A stretch of 64,000 nucleotides of DNA from Latrodectus hesperus (Eukaryota; Arthropoda; Arachnida; Araneae; Theridiidae): NCBI GenBank assembly GCA_037975125.1, contig CM075853.1, positions 69,746,609 to 69,810,608 of the forward strand, given 5' to 3'. How positions within the stretch are numbered: the stretch's first letter is position 1; each line of letters starts with the position of its first letter. Of this stretch, positions 13,050 to 25,946 are shown piece by piece. The notes beneath the pieces were generated by a model. The model saw only the letters and a list, made by a program, of their open reading frames with translations, ran no database searches and was not told where the DNA came from. A program made the position numbers and the translations under genes.

Positions 13050-13250
13050 CTAAGCCTGTTTTCAACTTTCAGATAATCTCTCTCTACTTCGGGGATTCAC
13101 TGACATCAATAGAAGAACGAAAGATAAATTAGACTGTAGCAAGAGCTTTCTGAAAGGAAAGAAAACAATTAAGAAATAGAGGTTAAGTGATTAAGTCGCT
13201 CACTTGGCTTAGCGCTTAATAAATTATATTAGCAATCTATTACTCAAAGA
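13050..13250. repeat. Duplicated segment 2, copy A
   Basis: Homologous in direct orientation to 34740-34905. The cores 13102-13157 and 34797-34852 match by eye at 47 of 56 positions without gaps. In one plus-strand frame both copies are open and give similar peptides containing SKSFLKG, both ending at a stop about six codons later (TAG here, TGA in the other copy). Changes fall slightly more often at third positions (five of nine), too few to prove selection. On the minus strand the core is preceded by a pyrimidine-rich AG border here. It may be a pseudo-exon or an unknown repeat family. Confidence 0.6.
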
Positions 13251-13874
13251 AGAGAATATTTTTGTTAACTACTGTAATCACCAGAAAGATAGATTTATTT
13301 TTTATATAAAGAAGATAGAAACTGAAATCATATTTTATAAATATGATAGGCTTAAGCAATTAAATTTATAAATGATGAAAGGAAAGTTAGTTTTTCCTTT
13401 CACTTTTAACTCATGTTTTTTGACTTTACATCCAATTTAGATAATTAATTTTAAGATCATCTTCTCAGTGGTATATTATTTTTCTCTTAATAAGAGGAAA
13501 ATCATACATTTAGTTTTTTTCTGATTAAAACAAGAATTAAAGAAAAATACGTTATTATTTTAAATATATATTTAAAATTCATATTCTAGGATCGCGATGT
13601 TTGAACTAAATGGATACAGTGTTAAAAATATTTATTTTATTGCACGTACTCAATCACATCTTTAAAATAAATTTTTCATTTTCTCAAGTCAAATATTATT
13701 AAAATGCAATTATTTTATAAAACATTTACTTCTATTAATAGAAAAAATAACAACTAATTGTTCATTTCTATTTCCAAAATAAAATGAGTAATTTTGTTAA
13801 AATTGGTTCTCAAAAATAGCGATTTATAAAGAAGCATTTTATTTTAAGACTATGCTCCCCCATTACTATATATC

Positions 13875-14190
13875 ATGTGTTTATCAAAATAATGGAAACA
13901 CCTCGGGTTTACAGAGAATCGCTTATAAGTAGGTAACATTGACTTTGCTATGTAATACAGTTTGAATTCACCTAGGATTTGAGTTATTAAAATACTGAAT
14001 AGTGTTTAGAAGAGTATTGTACCATTTATCATAAAGTTATTGGGAAAATTATGGCAGAGTTCAATTTGAAGGACATCGATTCCACACATTGAACGTTTTA
14101 AAACAGTGTATAACGGTACATCTATATCAAGGTTGGGAAACTGTGTGGGCAAAAAGGAACATATTTAACTTTATCCTCATATTCATCAAA
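13875..14190 (+). mobile_element. Possible Tc1/mariner 5' fragment
   Basis: The stretch beginning ATGTGTTTATCAAAATAATG and continuing GAAACACC resembles the ends of Tc1-like elements in arthropods, and the following few hundred bases are GC-richer than the background. A short frame resembling a DNA-binding segment (VSRLGNCVGKK) lies near 14128-14160. No matching second terminal repeat was found, so this would be a truncated copy. The assignment rests on recall of terminal motifs and is tentative. Confidence 0.3.
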
Positions 14191-14214
14191 CTAGGATTAG
14201 ACAAATCCAGCTGA

Positions 14215-14660
14215 TTAGATAGATGTGTGTGTGAGTTCAGATCCTGAAAAATCTCTCTCGTATAAAAAACAAATATTGCAACATACATAGTACAAACCTA
14301 GTTCACTTAAAGTTTTTATACTTATCTTCGAGCTCCAGTGGCTCAGTAACTTCACGTCGCTTCCCGTAAGATCAGCTAAGTGAAGCATCATTTGCCGCGG
14401 GCTGTGGTTGGGAGGGTGACCACGTAGCTTACGCTCCTTACTCTCTGGAGCATTTTTCTCTGACCCACTCGCCTTATTCTCTGGAGCTCCGTGGGCTGGG
14501 GACGTGTCCATGTTAATATGTGACGTCCAAAGTCATTCCGCTGATGTAGCGTGGATGTGGAGAGGAGGAGCTAAGGTGAGACCTCGTCACCTGACCGTGG
14601 TTCAAAATTACGAGACACTTGGAGTATTCCAAACCCGTTAACCTAAAGGTGCAGTCCGCG
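14215..14660 (-). other. GC-rich island with a 98-codon ATG frame, probably repeat-derived
   Basis: This is the most GC- and CpG-rich patch between 1 and 25 kb. On the minus strand a frame opens at ATG 14511 in a favourable context (AACATGG) and runs to 14215. Its first half is hydrophilic, rich in Pro, Ser, Glu and Lys (start MDTSPAHGAPENKASG), and the second half becomes less biased and Cys-rich. There is no signal peptide or recognised domain. The upstream plus-strand stretch 14560-14660 contains GTGGTTCAAAATTACGAG, a wording I associate with interspersed repeats in spiders, though unverified. It could be the 5' part of a retroelement ORF1 or a host first exon; the repeat origin seems likelier given the retroelement-like sequence just beyond. 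Confidence 0.35.
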
Positions 14661-14779
14661 ACTTTCCTGCACCGCTAAGTATGTATGTATACTTCTCGAT
14701 AGTAATCCTTGATTTCAAGGTTACGATTAGTAAAGCAAAAAATCACAGCATAACTTCCTATAGCTTTATATATTCAACT

Positions 14780-14869
14780 CTATGCTTGACAGCTGGAGAG
14801 GAAACTCCTGATCATACGCTCTTTTACAGGTGCCCTACAAACGCGCACCCACCCTGTTGTAGTTAAAAG
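14780..14869 (+). pseudogene. Possible C-terminal remnant of a non-LTR retrotransposon polyprotein
   Basis: The plus-strand frame reads CLTAGEETPDHTLFYRCP. This resembles the zinc-binding segment after the reverse transcriptase in Jockey/R1-type LINE proteins (Cys, then Glu-Thr-x-x-His, then Cys-Pro). The stop follows at 14867, close after the motif. Only about 30 codons are recognisable and nothing upstream looks like reverse transcriptase, so it is at most a severely truncated copy. Confidence 0.35.
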
Positions 14870-14879
14870 TACAAAAAGC

Positions 14880-15980
14880 ATTTTGTCGAACCATATTACT
14901 TTTTTTCAATTAACGATTTGATCAGGTTTTGTGACTTCATAAGCAAAACATTTTAACAGTGGTGCTATACGTACCACTTTAGATGATGTTTGTCTTTATT
15001 ATCTATGAGAATGGCTTTGAAATTGCAGCTCTGCCGTAAATGTTCTACTTTTGAAGTTGCCTCCTAATTGTAATAATTGATATTAGAGAAAGCAGGTGCG
15101 TATTGAATGCTGCAGTTCATATAACAATCCACTTTAATACATCATTCACTGAGTTTCTCTTTCCGTCTACGGATTTACTTCGTCGAAACTGTCTTGCCAT
15201 TCTGTCATGGCCTTAGACACCTACCGTAAGAAACAGCTAAATGCCTGGATATTTTAGTCACATTAGATGCAAATAAATGCCCTTTTAATTTATCTTTAAT
15301 GAAATGTTTAAAATTATACTATTTGAAAAATTCTAAGAGTTGCAAAATTTCAATTAGGTTACCACTTGGTACCAGAATATATACATAAATGTTTATGAAA
15401 AAATACAAATACAGAATATTATAATTTAATACTTTTAAAACTCATTCAAAAATGGCATTTTCTTTTATAGTAATTTTTACTATTTTAATGACTTCCGAAA
15501 TATTATTATGAGGCACATATTTCGCCATTTTTTTTTCAGTTCAGTTACAAACCTAGAAATATGTTTCTGGAAAAGTGCGTATTAAATTACACAAATATTT
15601 CAAGAAAATAAATTAAAATAAATTATTTAAATTTTATTAAATAAAAATGTTTTGAATAATTAAATTCATGAAAATATTTGGTCTGTAAAAGTATAAGGAC
15701 TGTTTAAGAAATACTAAAATTTTGTCCCAAAATTATACTATAAAATGTTATTTTCTAGTCATCATTGTCGATCCAATTATCGATAATAAGTTCAATGGCA
15801 AAAAGATCAATCTAATACATTTAAATTTTAACAAAATTTAATTTGCATTCCTTTGATCAAAATATTATTGCTCATTTTATATACAGTAAGAAATGCATTT
15901 TATTTAAAACTAAGTTTATTAATGTTATAAATAAGGAAACATATTTTATGTCGTTAGTTAAAACAAAAAATATTAGAAAC
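14880..15980. other. AT-rich DNA without recognisable gene
   Basis: 14980-15240 is slightly GC-richer (stretches around 15160-15210) but no frame or splice-bounded block is convincing. Confidence 0.5.
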
Positions 15981-15982
15981 AG

Positions 15983-16089
<107 letters not shown>

Positions 16090-17000
16090 TAGGTATCCTA
16101 AAAACATGCATTTAAAATTTTACAAATGAAAATAAATACTTTTTGTGAAAAAGAATTATTTTTAAATAAATAATGTTAAAAATATGTTAACTCTTAATTT
16201 ATTTATTTCATGTAAAATATCGTCAACATCTATACATCATTTATAAGTGAGCAATCTTAAATTATGAAATTTTCAAATTTCTCCTCTTTATACGTATCCA
16301 AATTAAAAGTTATAAAATTATAAAATAAATACATATATATACACAACAAAATCATTGTTTATTTAATTTTGCTCTAGGATTTCCAAAATATAAGAAAACT
16401 GAATTATATTTAATTTTATTAAATTTATGCTTTTTTCAGTGATGTTATTAAAGTCGAGCCATTTATATTTACCCCAAATATATAATTGCTATATTGTCAA
16501 AAGCCTAATATATTGAAATTATTTTCTTGACTCTGGTGTACTAAATTTTTTTATGTAATGAAAAATATTTCCATGCAATTAAATACTACTGATAGTTATT
16601 CATATTTAGTAAACATAGATTTATAATTATTTGATACAACTGAAATAAAGTTGAACTTATTACCTTGTAGACCAAGCAAGTGAACTTATAACAAGATGAC
16701 TCCTCCTCCTTTATAAGAAAATTGATCTTTCATCTTTTGCTAGAAATTTCAGCTGAAAGTACTTCTCTTTTTTAAAAACAGTTTCCTTGTTTTGTTATCA
16801 TTACATTAAAAAATTTATTTTTAACATGGAAGGAGGAATAAATTTTGCTGGTAATTTTTCAATTAATAAAATTTCTTTTATAATAATTAACTTTTTTCAT
16901 ATTTAGTCTGAACAATACTATTTTGCGAGTTTCATATAAAATTATGTAAGTTTAATATAAAAATTCAATAAAAGATATTTTTTGCTGATAGCAAACAGCA
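16090..17000. other. AT-rich DNA without recognisable gene
   Basis: Nothing beyond short homopolymers and a pyrimidine-rich patch near 16695-16740. Confidence 0.6.
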
Positions 17001-17008
17001 AAACTATT

Positions 17009-17105
17009 ATTTCAATCAGTAACGAAATGATAGCTATATATTTTATAATAGCTATCATTTCATTACTGATTGAAATATATCAATCATTAATGAAATGATA
17101 GCTAT
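17009..17105. other. Three-armed inverted repeat
   Basis: Arm 1 (17009-17037, starting ATTTCAATCAGT) and arm 2 (17048-17076, ending GATTGAAAT) are reverse complements over 29 positions with one mismatch and a 10-nt loop. Arm 3 (17079-17105) repeats the direct sense of arm 1 with a few changes and shares the 15-nt end GAAATGATAGCTATT. Arm 2 can therefore pair with arm 1 or arm 3, but not with both. The geometry suggests a template-switch during replication rather than a transposon, as no terminal duplication is seen. Confidence 0.85.
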
Positions 17106-17440
17106 TATAAATATATATATATACAAACTAAAAAAATATTTGTCTTTTTTTTCAAGAGTAAAGCGACTAATAACTAAAAGTACGTAATTTATGATTCATT
17201 TAGAAATGGCTATATAAAACATTCCCTATATCATTCCGATTAAAAAATAATATTTCTATAACTTACAGACTTCTGTTGCATAATTTGTATAGTAATATTA
17301 GTAATATGAATTATTTTTTATACAAAAATGGATGTCAATAATTTATAATATTTTTTTTACTGATCGGAAAGTAAATTTAAATTTTATTTGTTTTATTTAA
17401 TCTTAATAAAAAGATATTCACTAACGTATCCCCATCTATC

Positions 17441-17574
<134 letters not shown>

Positions 17575-18099
17575 TTACTTTTACAAAATTTATGCAATGG
17601 GATTTCTGTTTTCGTAGATAATCTGAAATATATGATAAAAACATGTATATAAATTATATGCACCTACTATCATTAAAATAATCCTATACTTATATTTACT
17701 ATGGTATTTCTAACCAAGGAGATATGTTTTAATAACTACTTAGCAAAATTTGTTTGGTAGTTTTAAGTTCCCTTTTTCTTAGTGCGAAGCATAAGACCGT
17801 GAAATTAACCAGTTTATATGAATTTCTTCAGTAAATCTTGAATTTATATTTAACAAATAACATAAAACTTATATGTTAGCATAAAGCCTATCGCGTCATA
17901 CTAGAGCTCTTCTGGGAGGAAAACAACGGGAAGAAACATAGCAATTTCAATTTTTGCTGAAAAACTATATTTTGACAAATTGGATTTTTACTCATAAAAA
18001 TTTGAAATTTTAACCGCAAATATGTTATGATAATCATTTTTTTTCTTTTTCTTATAAAAAGAAGTTGTGAAATTTGTTTTGTTTATGATAAACAAACTT

Positions 18100-18156
18100 A
18101 CACACACACACATTATCTATCTATCTATCTATCTATCTATATATATATATATATAT
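18100..18156. repeat. Compound microsatellite (CA)n-(CTAT)n-(AT)n
   Basis: CA units at 18100-18112, about six CTAT units from 18115 to 18140, then AT units to 18156. Confidence 0.9.
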
Positions 18157-18159
18157 GTA

Positions 18160-20775
18160 TATAATGACTGTAGTATTTTGTTTTGAGACATAAAAGAAAG
18201 TATATTTATAAGGAATGACATTTCGTTGGAAATTACTTTTTTGACAAGAAATAGGGAAACTTTATTCAATTTTGTTCTTTTTATTACTAGTGTATTGTCC
18301 GCAAAAACCTCCCATAATTTAAAAGATATGTAAATCTTTTTAAATATATTCTCTAAAACACGAAAATAAAACTAGGAAATAGTTACCAGCCTGTTCTGGA
18401 TAAGAGTTAATGTGTAAAGCCATGAAGGATGTATCAGATAATTGCGCAATTTGAAAAAGAATCCTCTTTAAGAAAATAAAAATAATACAAAATAAATAAA
18501 AAACAAAAAATGATTAAAATTTATTAGATAAAAAACGATAGAATAATACTTATAATTATACCAGTATACTTCTATTAGAATACTTATTAGAGTTAAGTAC
18601 AGTCTCAAAAAAATTATTTGCAGAAAAGATGTTACGCAACCACTAAGAAAGCTTAAACACTTAATTCTGAAGATTTAGTTCGGTACTAAATAGTAATTAA
18701 GCGACCGTCACCGTTATGCGTGGATGTCTCTTCGTAACAAAATATAGGTTCTTTGGTTTTGTTGACTTAAGAAGAAAATTTACCTTTGTTTTAAAAAGAG
18801 AAAATGCTTAGAATGTCACTATCGTACGATGATAAAAAACATTGACTTTAACTATGAACATAAACATGTTTCTCTTTTGTTGAGCCCCATTTTCACTTAC
18901 TATAGACTGAATGATGATACAAATCAAGCGTACAGAATAGTGTTTCTATAAATATTTTAGATCATATGTTAATTTTCAAAATATGATATTTAGCATTTAT
19001 TTGTTTACCTAACAAAAACTGAAATAGTATTTACAGTTTATTATATTTAGAACTAAATTAAATTCCAGATTTTATTTAGGCTTGAGCTAATTTCAAAATT
19101 CTCTTTATGATATAATTTTTTGCAGTTTGTTTCGATAAATTATGTATATTGAAGTATTAGACATCATCTGCTTCGTGAAAGATTGTAAATAAATTATGTT
19201 ATTCATATATAACTTGCATTCCGATATGTAGATGACTTTAGAATATTTAATTTCCTGAATTTAAATGAAATTGCAAAAAATTTAAATACTGAATATGTAA
19301 ATTGACTAAAACAATGATAACTTAAAATATAAATTGTTGTATATTTATTGTTCTTAAATTTTCAGCATATTTTAATTATGCTGATATTTATGATTAAACT
19401 AATAAATTTAGTTGTAGAGTTAATATATTAATTTACTAAAATACGAGTATTTCTATTAAAATTTATAAAAAACCTTATTTTTTGCCAGATGAATATGTAA
19501 AATATACAATAATTTAAATGTTCAAAAATTTGTACGTAATAATAGTTTTTGAAAAGAGTTTAGCTAACTCTACTCAACTAATAGAGCATTGCTTATGAGA
19601 GTGAATAAGGCGTAGTTATTAACTGCAAAAGGGTCACCCAAACTTGAAAGCTTAAAAGAAAATTGAAATTGCCAATATAGTTTAAATTTAGTCATTTTCT
19701 GTAGTTATACATGCCACTTTACTCTGTTTAAAATTAAAATTTTAAAAATTGAAAAAACATTGTTTGGCAACAAATGTTGGTTTCTGTATACTTTTATTTA
19801 TTACCTGAATATTTATCATCTTCAAATTTATACTTGAGATGTTGTATGATTTTTGTCTTTTATGGAATATGAAGAATTAATTTTGATGATTGTCGTTGGT
19901 CATAGCAGAAAACCCATGATTTGGGGCCATAAAGCCATAATTATATACTAATTTAAAGAGATGGAATATATTTTCTTACATTTTAATACATTATTAAGAA
20001 ATATTCATGGCCAGAAGGTAATACATAAATATTATATTAATGAAATGAATGTATATTCATATTAAAACTGCATAAAGATTTATTTATAAGTTTTACCTTA
20101 ATTTTCATTAAAGAAACTTTCCCATGGTAATGCATCTAACATTCTTTTGATAATAAAAATCGATAATTTTCCAATCATAGTTATGATGTTTTCTATGAAA
20201 ACAAGATATTAAAGGAAGATGAAACTCATTCAAATATCTTTCAGACGGTTATTTTCGACTGTAATAATATGCCAAAAAGTCAACAAGAATGTTCTTATTA
20301 AACTAATTTACACATTCCCTTATTCTGTCAGATGTCAATGAATATATGCTTCAAAAAAGAAAAATAGTTGCTAGTTTAAAAGCAAGAAATACATACATTC
20401 ATATAACGGGTTATTAATCATTCGAATATTTGCTTTTAATTATTGAAACGTTATTTTATTGAAAGTGGAATGAATTTCAATAATATACCATTCATTTTAA
20501 ATTAAAGTAACAACGAAACTTTCACGTTTGAAAATTTTTTCCAAATTAAGGAAAATTATTTTAATAATTATGTTTAATTTGAATAAAAATTTATTTCAGC
20601 TAATTTACTTGCTTAATGTATGAGTAAAAAAGAGAATTATTTTTCATGTATATGTTATTTTTTGTAATATTTATATCTTTGAAAATTATTAATTTTTTTA
20701 TTATTCCTCATTATAAATATAGATATTACATTATTAAGCAGATATTAAATATATACAGATTTTACAGATATTAAA
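18160..20775. other. AT-rich DNA without recognisable gene
   Basis: A slightly GC-richer patch at 18690-18760 contains GCGACCGTCACCGTTATGCG but no useful frame. No splice-bounded block or transposon end was seen. Confidence 0.55.
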
Positions 20776-20779
20776 TATA

Positions 20780-21060
20780 TGTAGCGCCCTCTATCTGCAG
20801 CGTCACCCATGGCATCGTCAACGAGAAGGCAGTCCCTCTCCAACAACCGACGGTATGAGACATGTCCATATGACTCTCATGTTTATTTTTTTCTTTTCTT
20901 CAAATTTAAATGTTTTAGTTGTTATTTAGTATTATTTGTAGTATCTGTGTGTATCTGTGTTGTGCTCAAATTGTACCTAAAATTGTAATAAAATATTTTG
21001 AGCTATTTAAGGAACCTATTTCTTTGTTCCTATTAAACCAGCTACATGCTACACGCTACA
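20780..21060 (+). mobile_element. Candidate solo LTR
   Basis: A 281-bp block begins TGTAGCGCCC and ends CACGCTACA, giving the 6-bp inverted ends TGTAGC/GCTACA and the TG...CA termini expected of an LTR. The flanks on both sides read TATA, compatible with a 4-bp target duplication but weak in this AT-rich setting. A polyadenylation signal AATAAA lies at 20987-20992, followed by T-rich sequence. The first 100 bp are GC-rich, the rest AT-rich. No gag, protease or reverse transcriptase sequence follows, so this would be a solo LTR left by recombination. The 67-codon frame inside it is incidental. Confidence 0.5.
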
Positions 21061-21064
21061 TATA

Positions 21065-24000
21065 TAAATTAAATTTATATCATGATCCTGTTCTTATCAA
21101 ATCAACTGAATCTATAATCTAAGTTTTTGCCCCAATTTGGGCTATTGGCTCTAGAATTCTGGAATAAAGTTCAGTAAATATGAGCTGAATAATATTTAAT
21201 TATCGAAACACGTAGATAAAAATTTTGCAGTTTATTTTAGCTTTTAACTCACTCTACCTCTTATATCATTTTATGAAAATTAATTTATTTTTATAAATAT
21301 TAATCACAGTAAAATATTACATATCACTTGAAAATGCTTAGAAACCCATTACATTACAGGAATTGGTATTATATTCTAATTACTTTTTTAATACTTACTC
21401 TGATGAAAAATATAAAGTATATAACCCCCATAAAATATATATAATCACAAATACAATTCTTATCTAGCTTTACGATATAATATGTAGAAAATACTCAGAA
21501 TACATCTAATAAAGTTATTTATATTAAAAAAATTGATATTTTTTCTTTCTGTTAATCTCATAAATTAAAAAAAATTGAAAATTTTAGAATATAAATTTTA
21601 ATTTATAATATATTATATATGCAGATATATGCAATACAGACCAGAACTTTCTAAATATTCTTTATTTTTATGTTAATTTCATACTTTTTTTAAAATATTT
21701 TATATGTTAATTTAATATATTTTCATAATGTTTACAGCATTATTAAAAATAAAAATATTTTAAGTACAAGATCAATTTAAAATGAAAAACAAAGCATCTA
21801 GACATTTTAATTTATTTAGATTGAATAAATAAATTAATATATACAAAACCAGAAAAATATAAAGCAAATTTTCATAGAATAGGACGTTTTACTAAAAGTA
21901 TTTTCACGAAGAATTCTAATTTTTAACTTTTTGTTAAATATTAAAAGGAAAATTGCCAAATTAAAAGGTTTTCTGCAAATCAATCTGTTCCCATGCTTAT
22001 TAGTAATTTAGTGCAGAAATACCAAGCATAACGTTTAATTCTTCCAACCTTCTTACACTCTTATGTTGATCAATTTATAACGTGTTTTCACATTCCTTTC
22101 GCTGACAGCTTCCTTCCAGAAAATGTCAAACCATTCAATGACACAACGTCAATTTTCTGTCACCAACACTATTCCCTTCAAATTATACATTTGAATGGTT
22201 TCGTTTTGAGTCAAATGGTGCACTTGTACTCGCATAGTAAAAATGTTTATTTAAAATGGATATCTTGCATATGTAGTAAACGTATTTATTTATTAAAATA
22301 ATTTTTCCAATTCTAAGCTTTTTGCTTCCATGTGACTTAATATTTGAAGAAAAACTACACCCTAAATAAAAATTGATTTTAAAATAAATTATTTTAAATT
22401 TTTAATTTTTCATCATTATTTCTTTAAGTAAAATATTTTTTTTACTTTTTCAGTTATTTAAAATGACCTTATGTCTAATCAAATTTAACTATTTAGAAGC
22501 AAGTTTTGTAAAGTTTATTTTTAAGTGTTATCCTTTCAAATGATGTTATTCTGATGCAGATAAAAATATAAGTAGCATAGAACTATTGTATGCGTAAAAA
22601 ATCATTTTCAGTTAAAAGTACGACAAAAGTACAATTTAATAAGAAATGACGCAAGAACTTTCAATTATATAAGCAGATATTTTAGTTTGTAAAACATAAG
22701 TCTTTTAATTTACATCAAAGTTTGGCTGTTTCCGTAACTCGAATGCTGTTGAATGTACTATTTCTGAAATTTCTTATAAAATAAATTACTATGAAACTGA
22801 GATGTTAAAGTTCTTCTATTCATATTGTTGCCTATACAAGAATTTATTCATTTAAGCAGTATTTTATTATTAGTTACGGAACTCCCACTTCATATGAGTA
22901 AAGTTTATGAAATTGTTATTCTTAATATGTGAATTTGAATTAGATGTAAAGTGTTCCAGAAAATCATGCAATAAATATTTAGAGAAATTAATTTCTAACA
23001 AATTTCCTTTTCGCTGACTAAATGCTGACTTTATATCCCCTGGACAAATGGTTTATATCCTTCTCTCCTTAGTAAATATTTTTCTTGATGTAAAAGAGAG
23101 AATCAATGATACTTAGTCACACTTATCTTTCTCAGAAAAAAATCTCATCAACAATAATCTACGACCATTGAATTTTTCACAGAATGTAACATTTTAGTTT
23201 GCCACAGAAAAGCTTCAACAATTTATTTCATTTTAAGGAATGATTAATAGATAACACTTCCCTAACGATGCTTTTTGTTTCTCTTGGGAGTTTATAACGT
23301 TAAAAATCATGAAAAAAATGGTAATAATGTAAATCATAATTCTCTAAATCACTTCATATTTAAAACAATGAAATAAGATTTTTCCTAAAAATAAAATTTA
23401 ACTATTGACAGTATTAAATTTAAATATTACTGAAATACAATTTTATTAAAATAGATTTAATCACATACAAAAACATCTTAAATGCTTGGTTTATATATTT
23501 AATTAAATTACTTTTTCCATAAAATGTAATTTGACGAATGCTGTTAAATCGCAATTTATATAGTGTATGATATAATAAACAAATTTCAATGTCGTTTAAT
23601 GAAATTCCACTTTTGTGATAATTCACTGTATACCTTTTCTTAGTAATTCACAAGCAAATTTTTAAAAAATTACAAAAGTGGAATAAAATATAAGACATAG
23701 AATATGCACACACTCTTTTGTAGTTCATGTATGAACTGAATTCATACTGAATTATAAAATTCAAAGTATGTATACCTTGTAATATGTTGAGAATACCTTG
23801 AAAGAAATTACTTGGCTTGAAATTTTGAGGAATACTAAACCAAAAATCTAAATAATAAATACCTCAAGCTCCCTTACTGACCTTATTTCGCTTGCATGAA
23901 AGGGATATTCCATTTTTTTATCTTCAATATACCTGTTTCTTTAGTGGTGTGAGAACGGATTGAAGACACTAAGTCAATTATTTGTCTTTAGTATGTATCA

Positions 24001-25655
24001 CACTTTGAATCCTCCAACCCAATAAAGTTTTTTCGATAAGCTAATAGGTGGCCTATCTTTTCACAATTACGCCTGTATTATCAAGGAATGTTAGTTTCTT
24101 TTCTTCTGTGAGCTTTTCTTTGCATAATATTCATTTATAGAAATTGAAAGTAATTTAGTATTATGCTCTTCTCAAATATCCTGGTTTTTCAGCATAAAGA
24201 TTTTTTAATTGTTATTTTCGTAGTGTGTTTTCTGAAATTTTACTTAGGTAACTTGCTGTCATTTCCCTATTATTTATAACGTAATTATCGAGTAACATTT
24301 TTAATCGCAAATAAATAAAAGTGTATTTTTATAAATTTTCGGTCTTTTGATTTTGAAATCATTTCAAAATTATAATAGATTTAAAGGACTGATTGTGATT
24401 TATAAAAATATATCGAAAACACTTACGTAAACAAAATAATGTTGAAATTTTACTTTAACTTAAAATAATTCAAAGACAGGAAATTTTATGTCTTAACTCA
24501 GTCTCTCTAAAAAATTAATATTACCTTTAATTTACAAAAACAAATATTTAATCAAAATAAAATAAAAATAATTAAATTATCTTTAGTCTTGTGTATTTTA
24601 TTTTACTATCTGAAAATATATAAGTTGACCCTAGAAGAAATTTTTTAAATGAAATTGTTTTAAAAAATTTCGTAGGTTCGTATTAGGCATTTAAATTGAA
24701 ATATGGTACGAAGTGAAATAGATTTTGCTTTAAATATAATGTGTTAACATTAATATTTATAAACTACTTTATATGTTTTATTTCATATCATTTTATTTTC
24801 CATTTCCTCAGTTAGTTAGCTTGCTCCGGCAGCAAGGGTATTTGTATAATTTTTTCATTGAAATAATAAATTTGTGAAAATGTTATGCATCTCTTAACAT
24901 TATGTCAACAAACTAAAATATAACAATAGTGGCAGACAGAAGCGAGATTAGTTAGAAAATATAATGTCACTCCATTCCGGAGTCAATGTCCGTCTTTAAT
25001 TTCACTATTGAAATACTTAATTCAAGTGTAATAGAAGCAATGAATTTCCTACAGACAGACCTCGCAACAACAAACAACGTAGCACGTTTTGTTTTGCACG
25101 CTGGTGTAAGTGAAGCAACGAATGATGCATAAAATAAAATACTGAATGTTTGTGTCATGATTCCTTATGTGTTTCAGTTATCCATCCCTGCCGTGAAAAC
25201 TATATACTTGTCATTACGTGCTGAAGCACAATGAGGTGTGTGCAAGCATTGTTTTCTTTTGTCCATTGATTATAAATCTGCATCAAAATTGATTAGATTT
25301 GAGGAATACAACTGCCGATTTATTTGAAGGGAAATCAAAATCTTTATAGACCACTTCACTTCCTTGAATGAACTCAGAAACTTGTTCAAATTACGCTGTT
25401 TCTATTTTATAAAGCTTAGTTAAGCAACTTAAGCAAAAGAAACGCAAAAAAAATTTCGCTCTTCAAATTAGCAATCTCTTTACCTTTTATAAAATGGTTG
25501 CAGGTGGATTTGCAATGGCTTGTGTTAAGTGCATGTTATGGTGTGTGTTATGTTAAATCAGATGAAATATAGTGAAACTTAGAATTTAGTTTGCTTATCT
25601 TTTCAGAACAAATATTTGTTCACCAATGAGCTGAGTTTTGTCCTAAATACCCACA
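21065..25655. other. AT-rich DNA without recognisable gene
   Basis: A perfect 13-bp inverted repeat, ATTCCACTTTTGT at 23604-23616 and ACAAAAGTGGAAT at 23672-23684, is the only structural feature found. Patches at 22080-22230, 23930-24060 and 24960-25160 are GC-richer, but their frames (for example a 63-codon minus frame at 24967-25158) show no motif. Confidence 0.55.

Positions 25656-25658
<3 letters not shown>

Positions 25659-25703
<45 letters not shown>
25659..25703. repeat. (AT)n microsatellite
   Basis: About 22 AT units running straight into the left terminal repeat of the Tc1 element at 25704. Confidence 0.9.
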
Positions 25704-25706
<3 letters not shown>

Positions 25707-25946
25707 TGTCCGATACTGGAAATGCAAGACTAAGAAGAAGTGGCCTGAAACTTATGCAAATTTTCAGAGTAGATGCTTACTACCAAGTTGTGCAAATGAT
25801 GTGAAATACGGATCTTTCCAAAGCACGTAGGATAAGAAATAAAGTGAAGAACTGGTAGCGTAATCAGTATTCAAATCGTCATTGCTGTTTGGAAAGCAAT
25901 CGTTGAATGTTTAGTCTTGTTGCAAGTGCACTTGTAATTACAGAGA

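Noticed and set aside
23604..23684. 13-bp perfect inverted repeat as a transposon terminus
   Set aside because: The arms lie only 55 nt apart with no target duplication and nothing repeat-like between them.
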